A stretch of 64,000 bases of DNA from Mycobacterium celatum (GTDB lineage: Bacteria; Actinomycetota; Actinomycetes; Mycobacteriales; Mycobacteriaceae), in assembly GCF_002101595.1 (NCBI RefSeq), contig NZ_LQOM01000010.1, forward strand, positions 1 to 64,000. Reading direction: 5' to 3'. Positions 56,905 through 64,000 of this stretch are shown here, piece after piece. Position numbers and translations under genes: made by a program. Position 1 is the stretch's first letter. Every line of letters begins with the position of its first letter. The notes under the pieces were generated by a model that had not been told where the DNA came from, made no database searches, and was given only the letters and a program-made list of their open reading frames with translations.

Positions 56905-57381
56905 TTAGCTCTCGGCGCCCTCGCCGCGTTCGCCCGGGTCTTGCGGCGAGCGGCAGCAATGTTGGAGCCACAGCGCGGCAACCACCAGAGCCAGCGCGCT
57001 GACGGCCGCGACCGCCGTGCCGGCGGTGTCCTCCCCCGCCACCCGCAGCCACGACCGTCGTGGCAGCAGGTATGCCAGCACCCCGATCCACCACCCCAGC
57101 ACCAGCGCGCCCACCCACGCCGACGCCTTGGCGATCATCAGGCTGCGGGCCACCGCCAGCGGGTGCAGCCAGCCGGGCCCGTCGCCGATCTCGCCGTCGC
57201 TGATCTTGGCCCGCACGTAGCGCGCCCATCCCGCCTCCGCCACCGCAACGGCGAGCAGCGACAGCCCGGTCCACACCGTGATCGGCGGAAACCACCGGTA
57301 GGTCAGCACCACGACCAAATAGCCGACCACCGCAGCGCCGATCACCGCGGCCGTCAGGTCACGTTTGCGGGTGGGTCCCAT
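56905..57381 (-). CDS. DUF3180 four-helix membrane protein (Rv3605c type)
   Basis: This 158 aa protein has four hydrophobic helices (about 9-28, 35-52, 80-105, 118-140) and a conserved DUF3180 layout: MGPTRKRDL at the start and LHPLAVARSLMIAKASAW in the middle. Its function is unknown. The ATG shares a base with the folK stop (TGATG), so it is the tail of the ftsH-folate operon. Confidence 0.85.
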   Translation of the reverse strand: MGPTRKRDLTAAVIGAAVVGYLVVVLTYRWFPPITVWTGLSLLAVAVAEAGWARYVRAKISDGEIGDGPGWLHPLAVARSLMIAKASAWVGALVLGWWIGVLAYLLPRRSWLRVAGEDTAGTAVAAVSALALVVAALWLQHCCRSPQDPGERGEGAES

Positions 57382-57905
57382 CAGACGTCTCGCGGGTGAA
57401 GCGCCAACGTGGTCATCCGCACACCGGCGCGATCGGCCGGATCCAGCTCGTCCAGCAGCTTGGCGACGGGCCGCCGACGGCCGGCCACCGTCAGCTCCGC
57501 GCCGGGATCGACCGCCAGCCAGGGCACCAGCACGAAGGCCCGCAGATGAGCCAGCGGGTGCGGCAACGTCAAACCGTCCGCGCGGGAGAACAACTCGGTG
57601 CCGTCGTCATAGCAGGCGACCAGGTCGACGTCGAGGGTGCGCGGCCCCCAGCGCTGACCCCGCACCCGGTCGGCCGCCTCCTCCATCTCCTGCGCGCGGC
57701 GCAACCAGCCCTGCCCGTCGAGCGCCGAATCCTCGGCGATCAGCACCGCGTTGAGAAACGGTCCCTGCTCCACGCCGCCCCAGGCCGCCGTCTCGTAGAC
57801 CGGGGACACCGCTTGCACCGCCTCGCCGAGGTGATCGAGCACCGACTGCAGCCGGGCCAGCCGGTCACCGAGATTCGAGCCGATCGACAAGACGACGCGA
57901 CTCAT
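57381..57905 (-). CDS. folK: HPPK, folate biosynthesis (FolK)
   Basis: FolK (174 aa) transfers pyrophosphate from ATP to 6-hydroxymethyl-dihydropterin. Family motifs are [28 protein letters not shown], and [13 protein letters not shown] (metal-binding Asp pair). [15 protein letters not shown] follows. The ATG overlaps the folB stop (ATGA). It acts between FolB and FolP. Confidence 0.96.
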   Translation of the reverse strand: MSRVVLSIGSNLGDRLARLQSVLDHLGEAVQAVSPVYETAAWGGVEQGPFLNAVLIAEDSALDGQGWLRRAQEMEEAADRVRGQRWGPRTLDVDLVACYDDGTELFSRADGLTLPHPLAHLRAFVLVPWLAVDPGAELTVAGRRRPVAKLLDELDPADRAGVRMTTLALHPRDV

Positions 57906-58303
57906 ACGGCGCCTCCCGCAGGAATCATCGAGCCGCGGCCGCCCCGCCGCGACCGCCGCGCCACGACGGCCACGTCGGCAAAGGTCTGCTGGATCGGGGC
58001 GTGCGGTTTGTGCACGGTCACCTCGACGGCGTGAACTCGCTTGTCGGCCATCACATCCTCGGCGATCTCGCCTGCGACGGTTTCGATCAGGTTGCGGGCC
58101 GCCCCGGCGACGATGTCGGCCGCCCGCTGGGCCAGTACCCCGTAGTCATAGGTGTCGGACAGGTCGTCGCTGGCGGCGGCGTCGATCAGGTCGATCCACA
58201 CGGTGATGTCGACGACGAAGTCCTGGCCGTCGGTTCGCTCGTGGTCGAAGACTCCGTGCCGACCGCGAACGGTCAAGCCGCGCAACTCGATTCGATCAGC
58301 CAC
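57902..58303 (-). CDS. folB: Dihydroneopterin aldolase FolB
   Basis: FolB (133 aa) converts dihydroneopterin to 6-hydroxymethyl-dihydropterin. Visible motifs are [43 protein letters not shown] and the catalytic Lys in [13 protein letters not shown] used the GTG ([10 protein letters not shown]), which overlaps the folP end by 8 bases and agrees with the M. tuberculosis protein length. Confidence 0.95.
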   Translation of the reverse strand: MADRIELRGLTVRGRHGVFDHERTDGQDFVVDITVWIDLIDAAASDDLSDTYDYGVLAQRAADIVAGAARNLIETVAGEIAEDVMADKRVHAVEVTVHKPHAPIQQTFADVAVVARRSRRGGRGSMIPAGGAV

Positions 58304-59105
58304 TGGCCCAGGCCTCCAGTACCTTGAGTGCGTCGACGGTGGCCCGCACGTCGTGCACGCGCACCCCCCAGGCGCCGTGCAGCGCAGCAAGAACCGACAC
58401 CACCGCGGTCGCGGTCTCGCGCCCGTCGGGCGGCCTCGGCACGCCGTCGGGGCCGGCCAGCAGCGTACCGAGGAACCGTTTGCGCGACGCCCCGACCAGC
58501 ACGGGCACACCGGTGTCGACCAGCCGGGGCAGCGCATGCAGCAGGGCCCAATTGTGTTGTCCCGTCTTGGCGAATCCGAGACCGGGATCGATGATCAGCT
58601 TCGACGGGTCGACGCCGGAGCTGACGGCCACATCGACACTGGCCAGCAGCTCGGCGCGGACGTCGGCCACCACGTCGTCGTATTGCGGCACCTGGTGCGA
58701 CACCGATCGCCAGTGCATCAGCACCCACGGCACCCCGGCCTCGGCCAGCAGCGGGGCCATCTCCGGATCGGCCCGCCCGCCGGACACGTCGTTGACGATC
58801 TGCGCGCCGTTCTCCAGTGCGGCCCGCGCCACGCCCGCGTGCATGGTGTCGATGCTGACCGTAATACCTTCTGCAGCAAGGCTTTTGACAACCGGCACCA
58901 CGCGGGCGGTCTCGACATGCGGGTCGATCCGTGCCGCCCCGGGGCGGGTCGACTCCCCGCCGACGTCGATGATCGTCGCGCCCTCAGCGACCAGCGCCAC
59001 CCCGTGCTCGACGGCGCGGTCGGCGTTGAGGTAGCGCCCGCCATCCGAGAATGAGTCGTCGGTGACGTTCACCACTCCCATGACCTGGATGCGTGTGGTG
59101 CTCAC
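58296..59105 (-). CDS. folP1: Dihydropteroate synthase FolP1
   Basis: This 269 aa TIM-barrel enzyme joins hydroxymethyl-dihydropterin pyrophosphate and p-aminobenzoate; it is the sulfonamide target. Conserved loops are [52 protein letters not shown] and [10 protein letters not shown]. The wild-type Thr/Arg of STRPGA and Arg of SRKRF are present. The GTG start overlaps the folE stop (GTGA). Confidence 0.95.
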   Translation of the reverse strand: MSTTRIQVMGVVNVTDDSFSDGGRYLNADRAVEHGVALVAEGATIIDVGGESTRPGAARIDPHVETARVVPVVKSLAAEGITVSIDTMHAGVARAALENGAQIVNDVSGGRADPEMAPLLAEAGVPWVLMHWRSVSHQVPQYDDVVADVRAELLASVDVAVSSGVDPSKLIIDPGLGFAKTGQHNWALLHALPRLVDTGVPVLVGASRKRFLGTLLAGPDGVPRPPDGRETATAVVSVLAALHGAWGVRVHDVRATVDALKVLEAWASG

Positions 59106-59719
59106 TTGCGCAGGATGAGTTCGAGCGCCTCGGCCCGAGATGCCTGGTTGCTCTTGAATTGTCCGCGCACGGCCGACGTCGTGGTGACCGCGCCGGGCTT
59201 GCGGACACCGCGCATCGACATGCACAGGTGTTCGGCCTCGATCACGACGATCACCCCGCGCGGATCGAGTTTGCGCATCAACGCGTCGGCGATCTGCGCG
59301 GTGAGCCGCTCCTGCACCTGCGGACGCTTGGCGTATAAATCGACCAGCCGAGCGATCTTCGACAGGCCGGTCACGCGGCCGTCGTCGCCGGGGATGTAGC
59401 CCACGTGCGCCACCCCGTGAAATGCCACCAGGTGATGCTCGCAGGTGGAGTACAGCGGAATGTCTTTGATCAGCACCAGTTCGTCGTGCTGCTCGTCGAA
59501 CGTGGTGTTCAGCACGCTGTCGGGGTCGGTGTAAAGCCCGGCGAACATCTCGCGGTAGGTGCGCGCGACCCGCGCCGGGGTGTCCTCCAGGCCGTGGCGG
59601 TCGGGGTCCTCCCCGATGGCGTACAGCAACTCGCGGATCGCCGCCTCGGCGCGTGCCTGGTCGAACACCGGTTTGCGCAGGTTCGTGATACGGGAACTCG
59701 GCTGCGCTGTTGAAGCCAC
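59102..59719 (-). CDS. folE: GTP cyclohydrolase I FolE
   Basis: FolE (205 aa) opens GTP to dihydroneopterin triphosphate, the first step of folate synthesis. Zinc ligands are Cys in [10 protein letters not shown] with the following His, and the second Cys in [14 protein letters not shown]. Substrate loops [12 protein letters not shown] and [10 protein letters not shown] are present. The GTG start has GGAGG 8 bases upstream and is 17 bases after ftsH. It is the first fol gene. Confidence 0.96.
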   Translation of the reverse strand: MASTAQPSSRITNLRKPVFDQARAEAAIRELLYAIGEDPDRHGLEDTPARVARTYREMFAGLYTDPDSVLNTTFDEQHDELVLIKDIPLYSTCEHHLVAFHGVAHVGYIPGDDGRVTGLSKIARLVDLYAKRPQVQERLTAQIADALMRKLDPRGVIVVIEAEHLCMSMRGVRKPGAVTTTSAVRGQFKSNQASRAEALELILRK

Positions 59720-59736
59720 TGAAGCCTCCGTTTTCC

Positions 59737-62067
59737 TCAGCCGCGGGCCGGCGGATTGGACCTGCTCGGGTCCCCGCTCTGTTGATCGGGGGACGAGCCG
59801 GTCTCCGATGCTGGTTTACCAGGCGACTGATGGGGCTCGTACGGCGGATACGGGGGATACGGCTGGGCCGGGTAGTGCGCAGGCGGCTGCGGCCAGTGGC
59901 CCGGCGGCGGCGCCGACTGCGGGGGCGGGTACCAGTAGCCCGGCGGCTGCTGCGGCGGCCAGCCGGGCGCGCGCCATCCGGCCGGCGCTCCATAATCGGG
60001 CTGGGTCGGCTGCTGCGCCGCAGCCGGCTCTGTGTGAGAACCGTTGGCGCCGTTGGTAGCCCGCTCCGACTCCGCTTGGGCGGCCTCGGCCGTGGCCTTG
60101 GCGATCGCGGCTTTGAACGCGGGCTCGGGCACCGGCGGGGGCCACGGCTCGCCACGCTCCTTGGCCAACTCGCCGGGCGTCTTGATCGGCGGCTTGTCCG
60201 ACGGGATCCGGCCGCCGAAGTCGTCGAACATCGTTAGCCGAGGGCGCTTCTCGACGTCGGCGAAGATGGCCTCCAGCTCGGCGCGGTGCAGCGTTTCCTT
60301 CTCCAGCAGCTCACCGGCCAGGGTGTCGAGCACGTCGCGGTATTCGGTGAGGATCTCCCATGCCTCGGTGTGCGCGGCCTCGATGAGTTTGCGGATCTCC
60401 TCGTCGATTTCGCGGGCCACCTCGTGCGAGTAGTCCGGCTGGGTGCCCATCGTGCGGCCGAGGAACGGGTCCCCGTGTTCGGTGCCGTATTTGACCGCGC
60501 CCAGCCGTGAGCTCATCCCGAACTCGGTGACCATCGCGCGGGCCACCTGGGTGGCCTTCTCGATGTCGGACACCGCGCCCGTCGTCGGCTCGCGGAACAC
60601 CAGTTCCTCGGCGGCGCGACCGCCCATCGCGAACACCAACTGGGCGATCATCTCCGAACGGGTGCGCAGGCCCTTGTCCTCCTCAGGCACCGCGACCGCG
60701 TGCCCGCCGGTGCGTCCGCGGGCCAGGATAGTCACCTTGTAGATCGGTTCGATGTCGGGCATCGCCCAGGCCGCCAGCGTGTGCCCGCCCTCGTGGTAGG
60801 CGGTGATCTTCTTCTCCTGCTCGCTGATGATCCGGCCCTTGCGGCGGGGACCGCCGATCACCCGGTCGACCGCCTCCTCCAGCGCGGCGGCGGTGATGAC
60901 GGTGCCGTTCTCGCGGGCGGTCAGCAGGGCGGCCTCGTTGATGACGTTGGCCAGGTCGGCGCCGGTCATGCCGACGGTCCGCTTGGCCAGCCCGTCGAGG
61001 TCGGCGTCGGGGCCGATCGGCTTGCCCTTGGAGTGCACCCGCAAGACGGCCCGACGGCCGGCCAGGTCGGGGTTGGACACCGGGATCTGGCGGTCGAAGC
61101 GGCCCGGCCGCAGCAGCGCCGGGTCGAGGATGTCGGGCCGGTTGGTGGCCGCGATGAGGATGACGCCGGCGCGCTCGCCGAAGCCGTCCATCTCGACCAG
61201 CAACTGGTTCAGCGTCTGCTCGCGCTCGTCGTGGCCGCCGCCAAGGCCGGCGCCGCGCTGGCGGCCGACAGCGTCGATCTCGTCGACGAAGATGATGCAC
61301 GGGCTGTTCTGCTTGGCCTGCTCGAACAGGTCACGCACGCGGGAGGCGCCCACACCGACGAACATCTCGACGAAGTCCGAACCCGAGATTGTGAAGAACG
61401 GCACACCGGCCTCGCCTGCGACGGCGCGGGCCAGCAGCGTCTTGCCGGTGCCGGGCGGGCCGTAGAGCAGCACGCCCTTGGGGATCTTGGCGCCCAGCGC
61501 CTGATACCGCGCCGGGTTCTGCAGGAAGTCCTTGATCTCGTAGAGCTCCTCGACCGCCTCGTCGACGCCGGCGACGTCGGCGAACGTGGTCTTGGGCATG
61601 TCCTTGGAGAGCTGCTTGGCCCGCGATTTGCCGAAGCCGAAGCCCATCCGGGCGCCGCCCTGCATGCGGGAAAACATCACGAAGAGCCCAATTAGCAGTA
61701 GCAGCGGCAGCACGTAGATCAGCAGCGACCCCAGGATGTTGCCCTGGTTGACCACCGTGCTGATCTGGCTGTTTTTGCTGCTCAGCGCGTCAAACAACGG
61801 TACGGCGTAGCCGCTGGGGTACTTGGTGATGACCTTGTCGGACCCGTCGGTGTCGCCGTTCGGGCTTTTCAGGGTCAGCCGCAGCTGCTGTTCGCGGTCG
61901 TCGATCTGGGCGCTCTTGACGTTGTCGGCCTTGATCTGGGCCACCGCCACCGAGGTGTCGACGGGCTTGTATCCGCGGGTGTCGTCACTGAAATAGAAGA
62001 ACGACCAGCCGAGCAGCAACACGACGGCGATCGCCGTGAGTGTGCGGATCACGTTTTTCCGGTTCAT
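59737..62067 (-). CDS. ftsH: Membrane-bound AAA+ metalloprotease FtsH
   Basis: FtsH (776 aa) degrades membrane and misfolded proteins. It has two N-terminal helices (about 9-28 and 110-130) flanking a small external domain. The AAA domain follows with Walker A ([10 protein letters not shown]), Walker B ([11 protein letters not shown]) and second region of homology ([19 protein letters not shown]), then the zinc protease motif HEGGH. The tail beyond about residue 640 is long, low in complexity and very rich in Pro, Tyr and Gln. I chose the ATG at [10 protein letters not shown]. It heads the ftsH-folEPBK operon. Confidence 0.97.
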   Translation of the reverse strand: MNRKNVIRTLTAIAVVLLLGWSFFYFSDDTRGYKPVDTSVAVAQIKADNVKSAQIDDREQQLRLTLKSPNGDTDGSDKVITKYPSGYAVPLFDALSSKNSQISTVVNQGNILGSLLIYVLPLLLLIGLFVMFSRMQGGARMGFGFGKSRAKQLSKDMPKTTFADVAGVDEAVEELYEIKDFLQNPARYQALGAKIPKGVLLYGPPGTGKTLLARAVAGEAGVPFFTISGSDFVEMFVGVGASRVRDLFEQAKQNSPCIIFVDEIDAVGRQRGAGLGGGHDEREQTLNQLLVEMDGFGERAGVILIAATNRPDILDPALLRPGRFDRQIPVSNPDLAGRRAVLRVHSKGKPIGPDADLDGLAKRTVGMTGADLANVINEAALLTARENGTVITAAALEEAVDRVIGGPRRKGRIISEQEKKITAYHEGGHTLAAWAMPDIEPIYKVTILARGRTGGHAVAVPEEDKGLRTRSEMIAQLVFAMGGRAAEELVFREPTTGAVSDIEKATQVARAMVTEFGMSSRLGAVKYGTEHGDPFLGRTMGTQPDYSHEVAREIDEEIRKLIEAAHTEAWEILTEYRDVLDTLAGELLEKETLHRAELEAIFADVEKRPRLTMFDDFGGRIPSDKPPIKTPGELAKERGEPWPPPVPEPAFKAAIAKATAEAAQAESERATNGANGSHTEPAAAQQPTQPDYGAPAGWRAPGWPPQQPPGYWYPPPQSAPPPGHWPQPPAHYPAQPYPPYPPYEPHQSPGKPASETGSSPDQQSGDPSRSNPPARG

Positions 62068-62242
62068 CAATCATCGGCCGTGGCCGGCCAGGTCCTTCCC
62101 CGATACACGCAGCTGGAATATCCCAGGCTACCGCCCATGGGATTGGTCGGCGCGCCCCACGGGCACCCGTACTGCTTAGATCAACGAACGAAGGTTCCCG
62201 AACGCCTTCCCGACGGATGCGGCGTGTGCTTTGGTGAGACAC

Positions 62243-63220
62243 GTGCCTGATACCGTCCCGTCGACCGAGCGCATTATCGAAACCAACGGCGTCAAGTTGC
62301 ACACCGTTGAAGCGGGCGAGCGCGGGGCGCCAGTCGTGGTGCTGGCGCACGGTTTTCCCGAGCTGGCCTATTCCTGGCGACACCAAATTCCGGTGCTCGC
62401 GGCTGCCGGATATCACGTGCTGGCCCCGGATCAGCGCGGCTACGGCCGCTCCAGCCGGCCCGACGAGATCTCGGCCTACAACATCGCCGAACTGTCCGCC
62501 GATCTGATCGGCCTGCTTGACGACGTCGGCGCCGACCGGGCCGTGTTCGTCGGCCACGACTGGGGTGCCCCGGTCGCGTGGAGCTCGGCGCAACTCCACC
62601 CGGACCGGGTGACCGCGGTGGTGGGGATGAGCGTCCCGGCGGTACCGCGCGCCCAGGTGCCGCCGACGCAGGCCTTCCGCAAGCTCTTCGGCGACAACTT
62701 CTTCTACATGCTCTATTTCCAGGATCCCGGCGTCGCCGACGCCGAATTGGGCGCCGACCCCGCAAAAACGATTCGGCGGATGATGGCGGGTTTGCGACCG
62801 CCCGGCGACCACGAGGCCGCGGCGCGCATGCTCCAACCGGGACCCGCGGGCTTCGTCGAGCGGCTACCCGAAGCCGACGGCCTGCCGAGCTGGATCAGCG
62901 CCGACGAGCTCGACCACTACATCGCCGAGTTCAGCCGCACCGGCTTCACCGGCGGCCTGAACTGGTATCGCAACCTCGACCGCAACTGGGAGATCCTGGC
63001 GGCGCCGGTCAGCCCGACCATCGCGGTGCCGGCGTTGTTCGTGGCGGGCGCCGACGACCCTGTGCTGACCTTCACGCGCCGTGAGCGTGCCTCGGAGGTG
63101 GTGACCGGCCCGTATCGGGAAGTGATCATCGAAGGCCCCGGGCACTGGCTTCAGCAGGAACAACCCGACCGGGTCAACGAGGTGCTGCTGGACTTCCTCA
63201 CCGGTTTGGAGCTGTCATGA
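62243..63220 (+). CDS. ephA: Epoxide hydrolase EphA
   Basis: This 325 aa alpha/beta-hydrolase-fold epoxide hydrolase has the oxyanion motif HGFPELAYSW, nucleophile Asp in VFVGHDWGAPVAW, and cap-domain tyrosines (YMLYFQDPG and LNWYRNLD) that hold the epoxide. The acid is in GADDPVLTF and His in GPGHWLQQEQ. Epoxide hydrolases detoxify lipid epoxides. The start is uncertain: GTG at 62243 is used, with GTG at 62234 and TTG at 62231 also in frame. The stop overlaps the next gene (ATGA). It is divergent from ftsH. Confidence 0.92.
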   Translation: MPDTVPSTERIIETNGVKLHTVEAGERGAPVVVLAHGFPELAYSWRHQIPVLAAAGYHVLAPDQRGYGRSSRPDEISAYNIAELSADLIGLLDDVGADRAVFVGHDWGAPVAWSSAQLHPDRVTAVVGMSVPAVPRAQVPPTQAFRKLFGDNFFYMLYFQDPGVADAELGADPAKTIRRMMAGLRPPGDHEAAARMLQPGPAGFVERLPEADGLPSWISADELDHYIAEFSRTGFTGGLNWYRNLDRNWEILAAPVSPTIAVPALFVAGADDPVLTFTRRERASEVVTGPYREVIIEGPGHWLQQEQPDRVNEVLLDFLTGLELS

Positions 63221-64000
63221 ACCGCCCGCTGAACTTCGGGGTGTTCATTACGCCATTTCATCCCACCGGCCAATCCCCCACTGCCGCACTGGAATACGAC
63301 ATGGACCGGGTGGTGGCGCTGGATCGCCTCGGATTCGACGAAGCCTGGTTCGGCGAACACCACTCCGGCGGCTACGAGCTGATCGCCTGCCCGGAGGTGT
63401 TCATCGCAGCGGCGGCCGAGCGCACCAAGCACATCCGGCTGGGCACCGGCGTGGTCTCGCTGCCCTATCACCATCCGCTGATGGTCGCCGATCGCTGGGT
63501 TCTGCTGGACCATCTGACCCGCGGCCGGGTCATGTTCGGCACCGGGCCGGGCGCGCTGCCGTCGGATGCCTACATGATGGGCATCGACCCGGTCGAGCAA
63601 CGCCGAATGATGCAGGAGTCTTTGGAGGCAATCCTGGCGCTGTTCCGCGCCGAACCCGGGGAACGGATCAACCGTCACTCCGACTGGTTCACGTTGCGTG
63701 ACGCGCAGCTGCACATCCGCCCCTACACCTGGCCGTATCCGGAAATCTCCACGGCAGCAATGATTTCGCCGTCTGGCCCGCGGCTCGCAGGTGCGCTGGG
63801 CACGTCGCTGCTGTCGCTGTCGATGTCGGTGCCCGGCGGCTACGCCGCGCTGGAGAACACTTGGGAGGTGGTGCGCGATCAGGCCCGCAAGACCGGCCGC
63901 GACGAACCTGACCGGGCCGGCTGGCGGGTGCTGGGCATCGTGCATCTGGCAGACAGCCGCGACCGGGCGATCGACGACTGCACCTACGGGCTGCAGGACT
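63217..64000 (+). CDS. Luciferase-like monooxygenase (Rv3618 type), partial
   Basis: This gene starts at the ATG overlapping the ephA stop and is still open at the window edge, giving at least 261 residues. It is a bacterial luciferase-like (flavin or F420-dependent) TIM-barrel protein. The beta-alpha start NFGVFITPFHPTG, DEAWFGEHHSGG, LGTGVVSLPYHHPLM, LLDHLTRGRVMFGTGPG and SPSGPRLAGALGT are typical of the alkanal monooxygenase alpha-like group. The coupling with ephA suggests a shared oxidative substrate, an epoxide made or removed; this is inference. Confidence 0.9.
   Translation, partial: MNRPLNFGVFITPFHPTGQSPTAALEYDMDRVVALDRLGFDEAWFGEHHSGGYELIACPEVFIAAAAERTKHIRLGTGVVSLPYHHPLMVADRWVLLDHLTRGRVMFGTGPGALPSDAYMMGIDPVEQRRMMQESLEAILALFRAEPGERINRHSDWFTLRDAQLHIRPYTWPYPEISTAAMISPSGPRLAGALGTSLLSLSMSVPGGYAALENTWEVVRDQARKTGRDEPDRAGWRVLGIVHLADSRDRAIDDCTYGLQD

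Overview
The window is a high-GC actinobacterial chromosome segment from a Mycobacterium, most likely a non-tuberculous, probably slow-growing one. Evidence from the sequence: mycobacterial lineage proteins (Lsr2, MhuD, LpqE, LpqF, KstR, KstR2, an MmpL transporter, a DUF732 secreted protein), many GTG starts, ATGA/GTGA gene overlaps, and a gene order that follows M. tuberculosis Rv3556c-Rv3618 almost throughout. Gene names and orthology are assigned by recognising protein motifs and synteny from memory; no search was run.

Left edge (1-3,110): a small accessory zone. A decayed fragment lies head to head with a cysteine-rich protein that appears to have lost its 5' end. These are followed by an intact VapBC toxin-antitoxin pair and a second pair whose VapC has lost the middle of its PIN domain.

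Steroid catabolism (3,124-22,645): two regulons lie side by side. KstR2 regulon: fadE30-ipdF-kstR2-fadA6 on the minus strand, divergent from fadD3-fadE31-fadE32-fadE33-(aminotransferase)-(unknown 417 aa protein). One perfect KstR2-type palindrome sits between the two arms. These genes degrade the HIP (ring C/D) fragment of cholesterol. KstR regulon: hsaA-hsaD-hsaC-hsaB (ring A/B cleavage) divergent from kshB (reductase of 3-ketosteroid 9alpha-hydroxylase), then fadE34 (side-chain dehydrogenase) divergent from kstR. KstR-type palindromes occur in both divergent gaps. The arylamine N-acetyltransferase gene (nat), which follows hsaB in M. tuberculosis, is missing; an unrelated protein and a secreted ricin-type lectin occupy the place.

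Metabolic and housekeeping block (22,655-35,926): a LacI regulator, sulfurtransferase sseB, pxpA, a metallo-hydrolase, an ArsB-type transporter, a secreted glycerophosphodiesterase with an odd internal deletion, rlmB-type methyltransferase, cysS, ispF, ispD, carD, lpqE, radA and disA.

Inserted envelope/signalling module (about 36,755-42,311): an MmpL transporter with a small helical partner, divergent from a NarL-type two-component system across a 22-bp near-perfect palindrome, plus a DUF732 secreted protein. In M. tuberculosis the Rv3587c and canB genes are adjacent here.

Right part (42,315-64,000): canB/mutY with overlapping start codons, a hydrolase, mhuD, lpqF, a cobalamin riboswitch controlling a NiCoT metal transporter, clpC1 (with a ClgR-type box), lsr2, lysS, the pantothenate/CoA cluster (coaX, panD, panC and a DUF2520 protein), two membrane proteins, the folate cluster folK-folB-folP-folE, ftsH, ephA, and a luciferase-like monooxygenase that runs off the end.

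Apart from the left edge, coding density is very high and I see no gap over about 280 bases between genes. I recognise no rRNA or tRNA gene, insertion sequence, prophage or CRISPR array.
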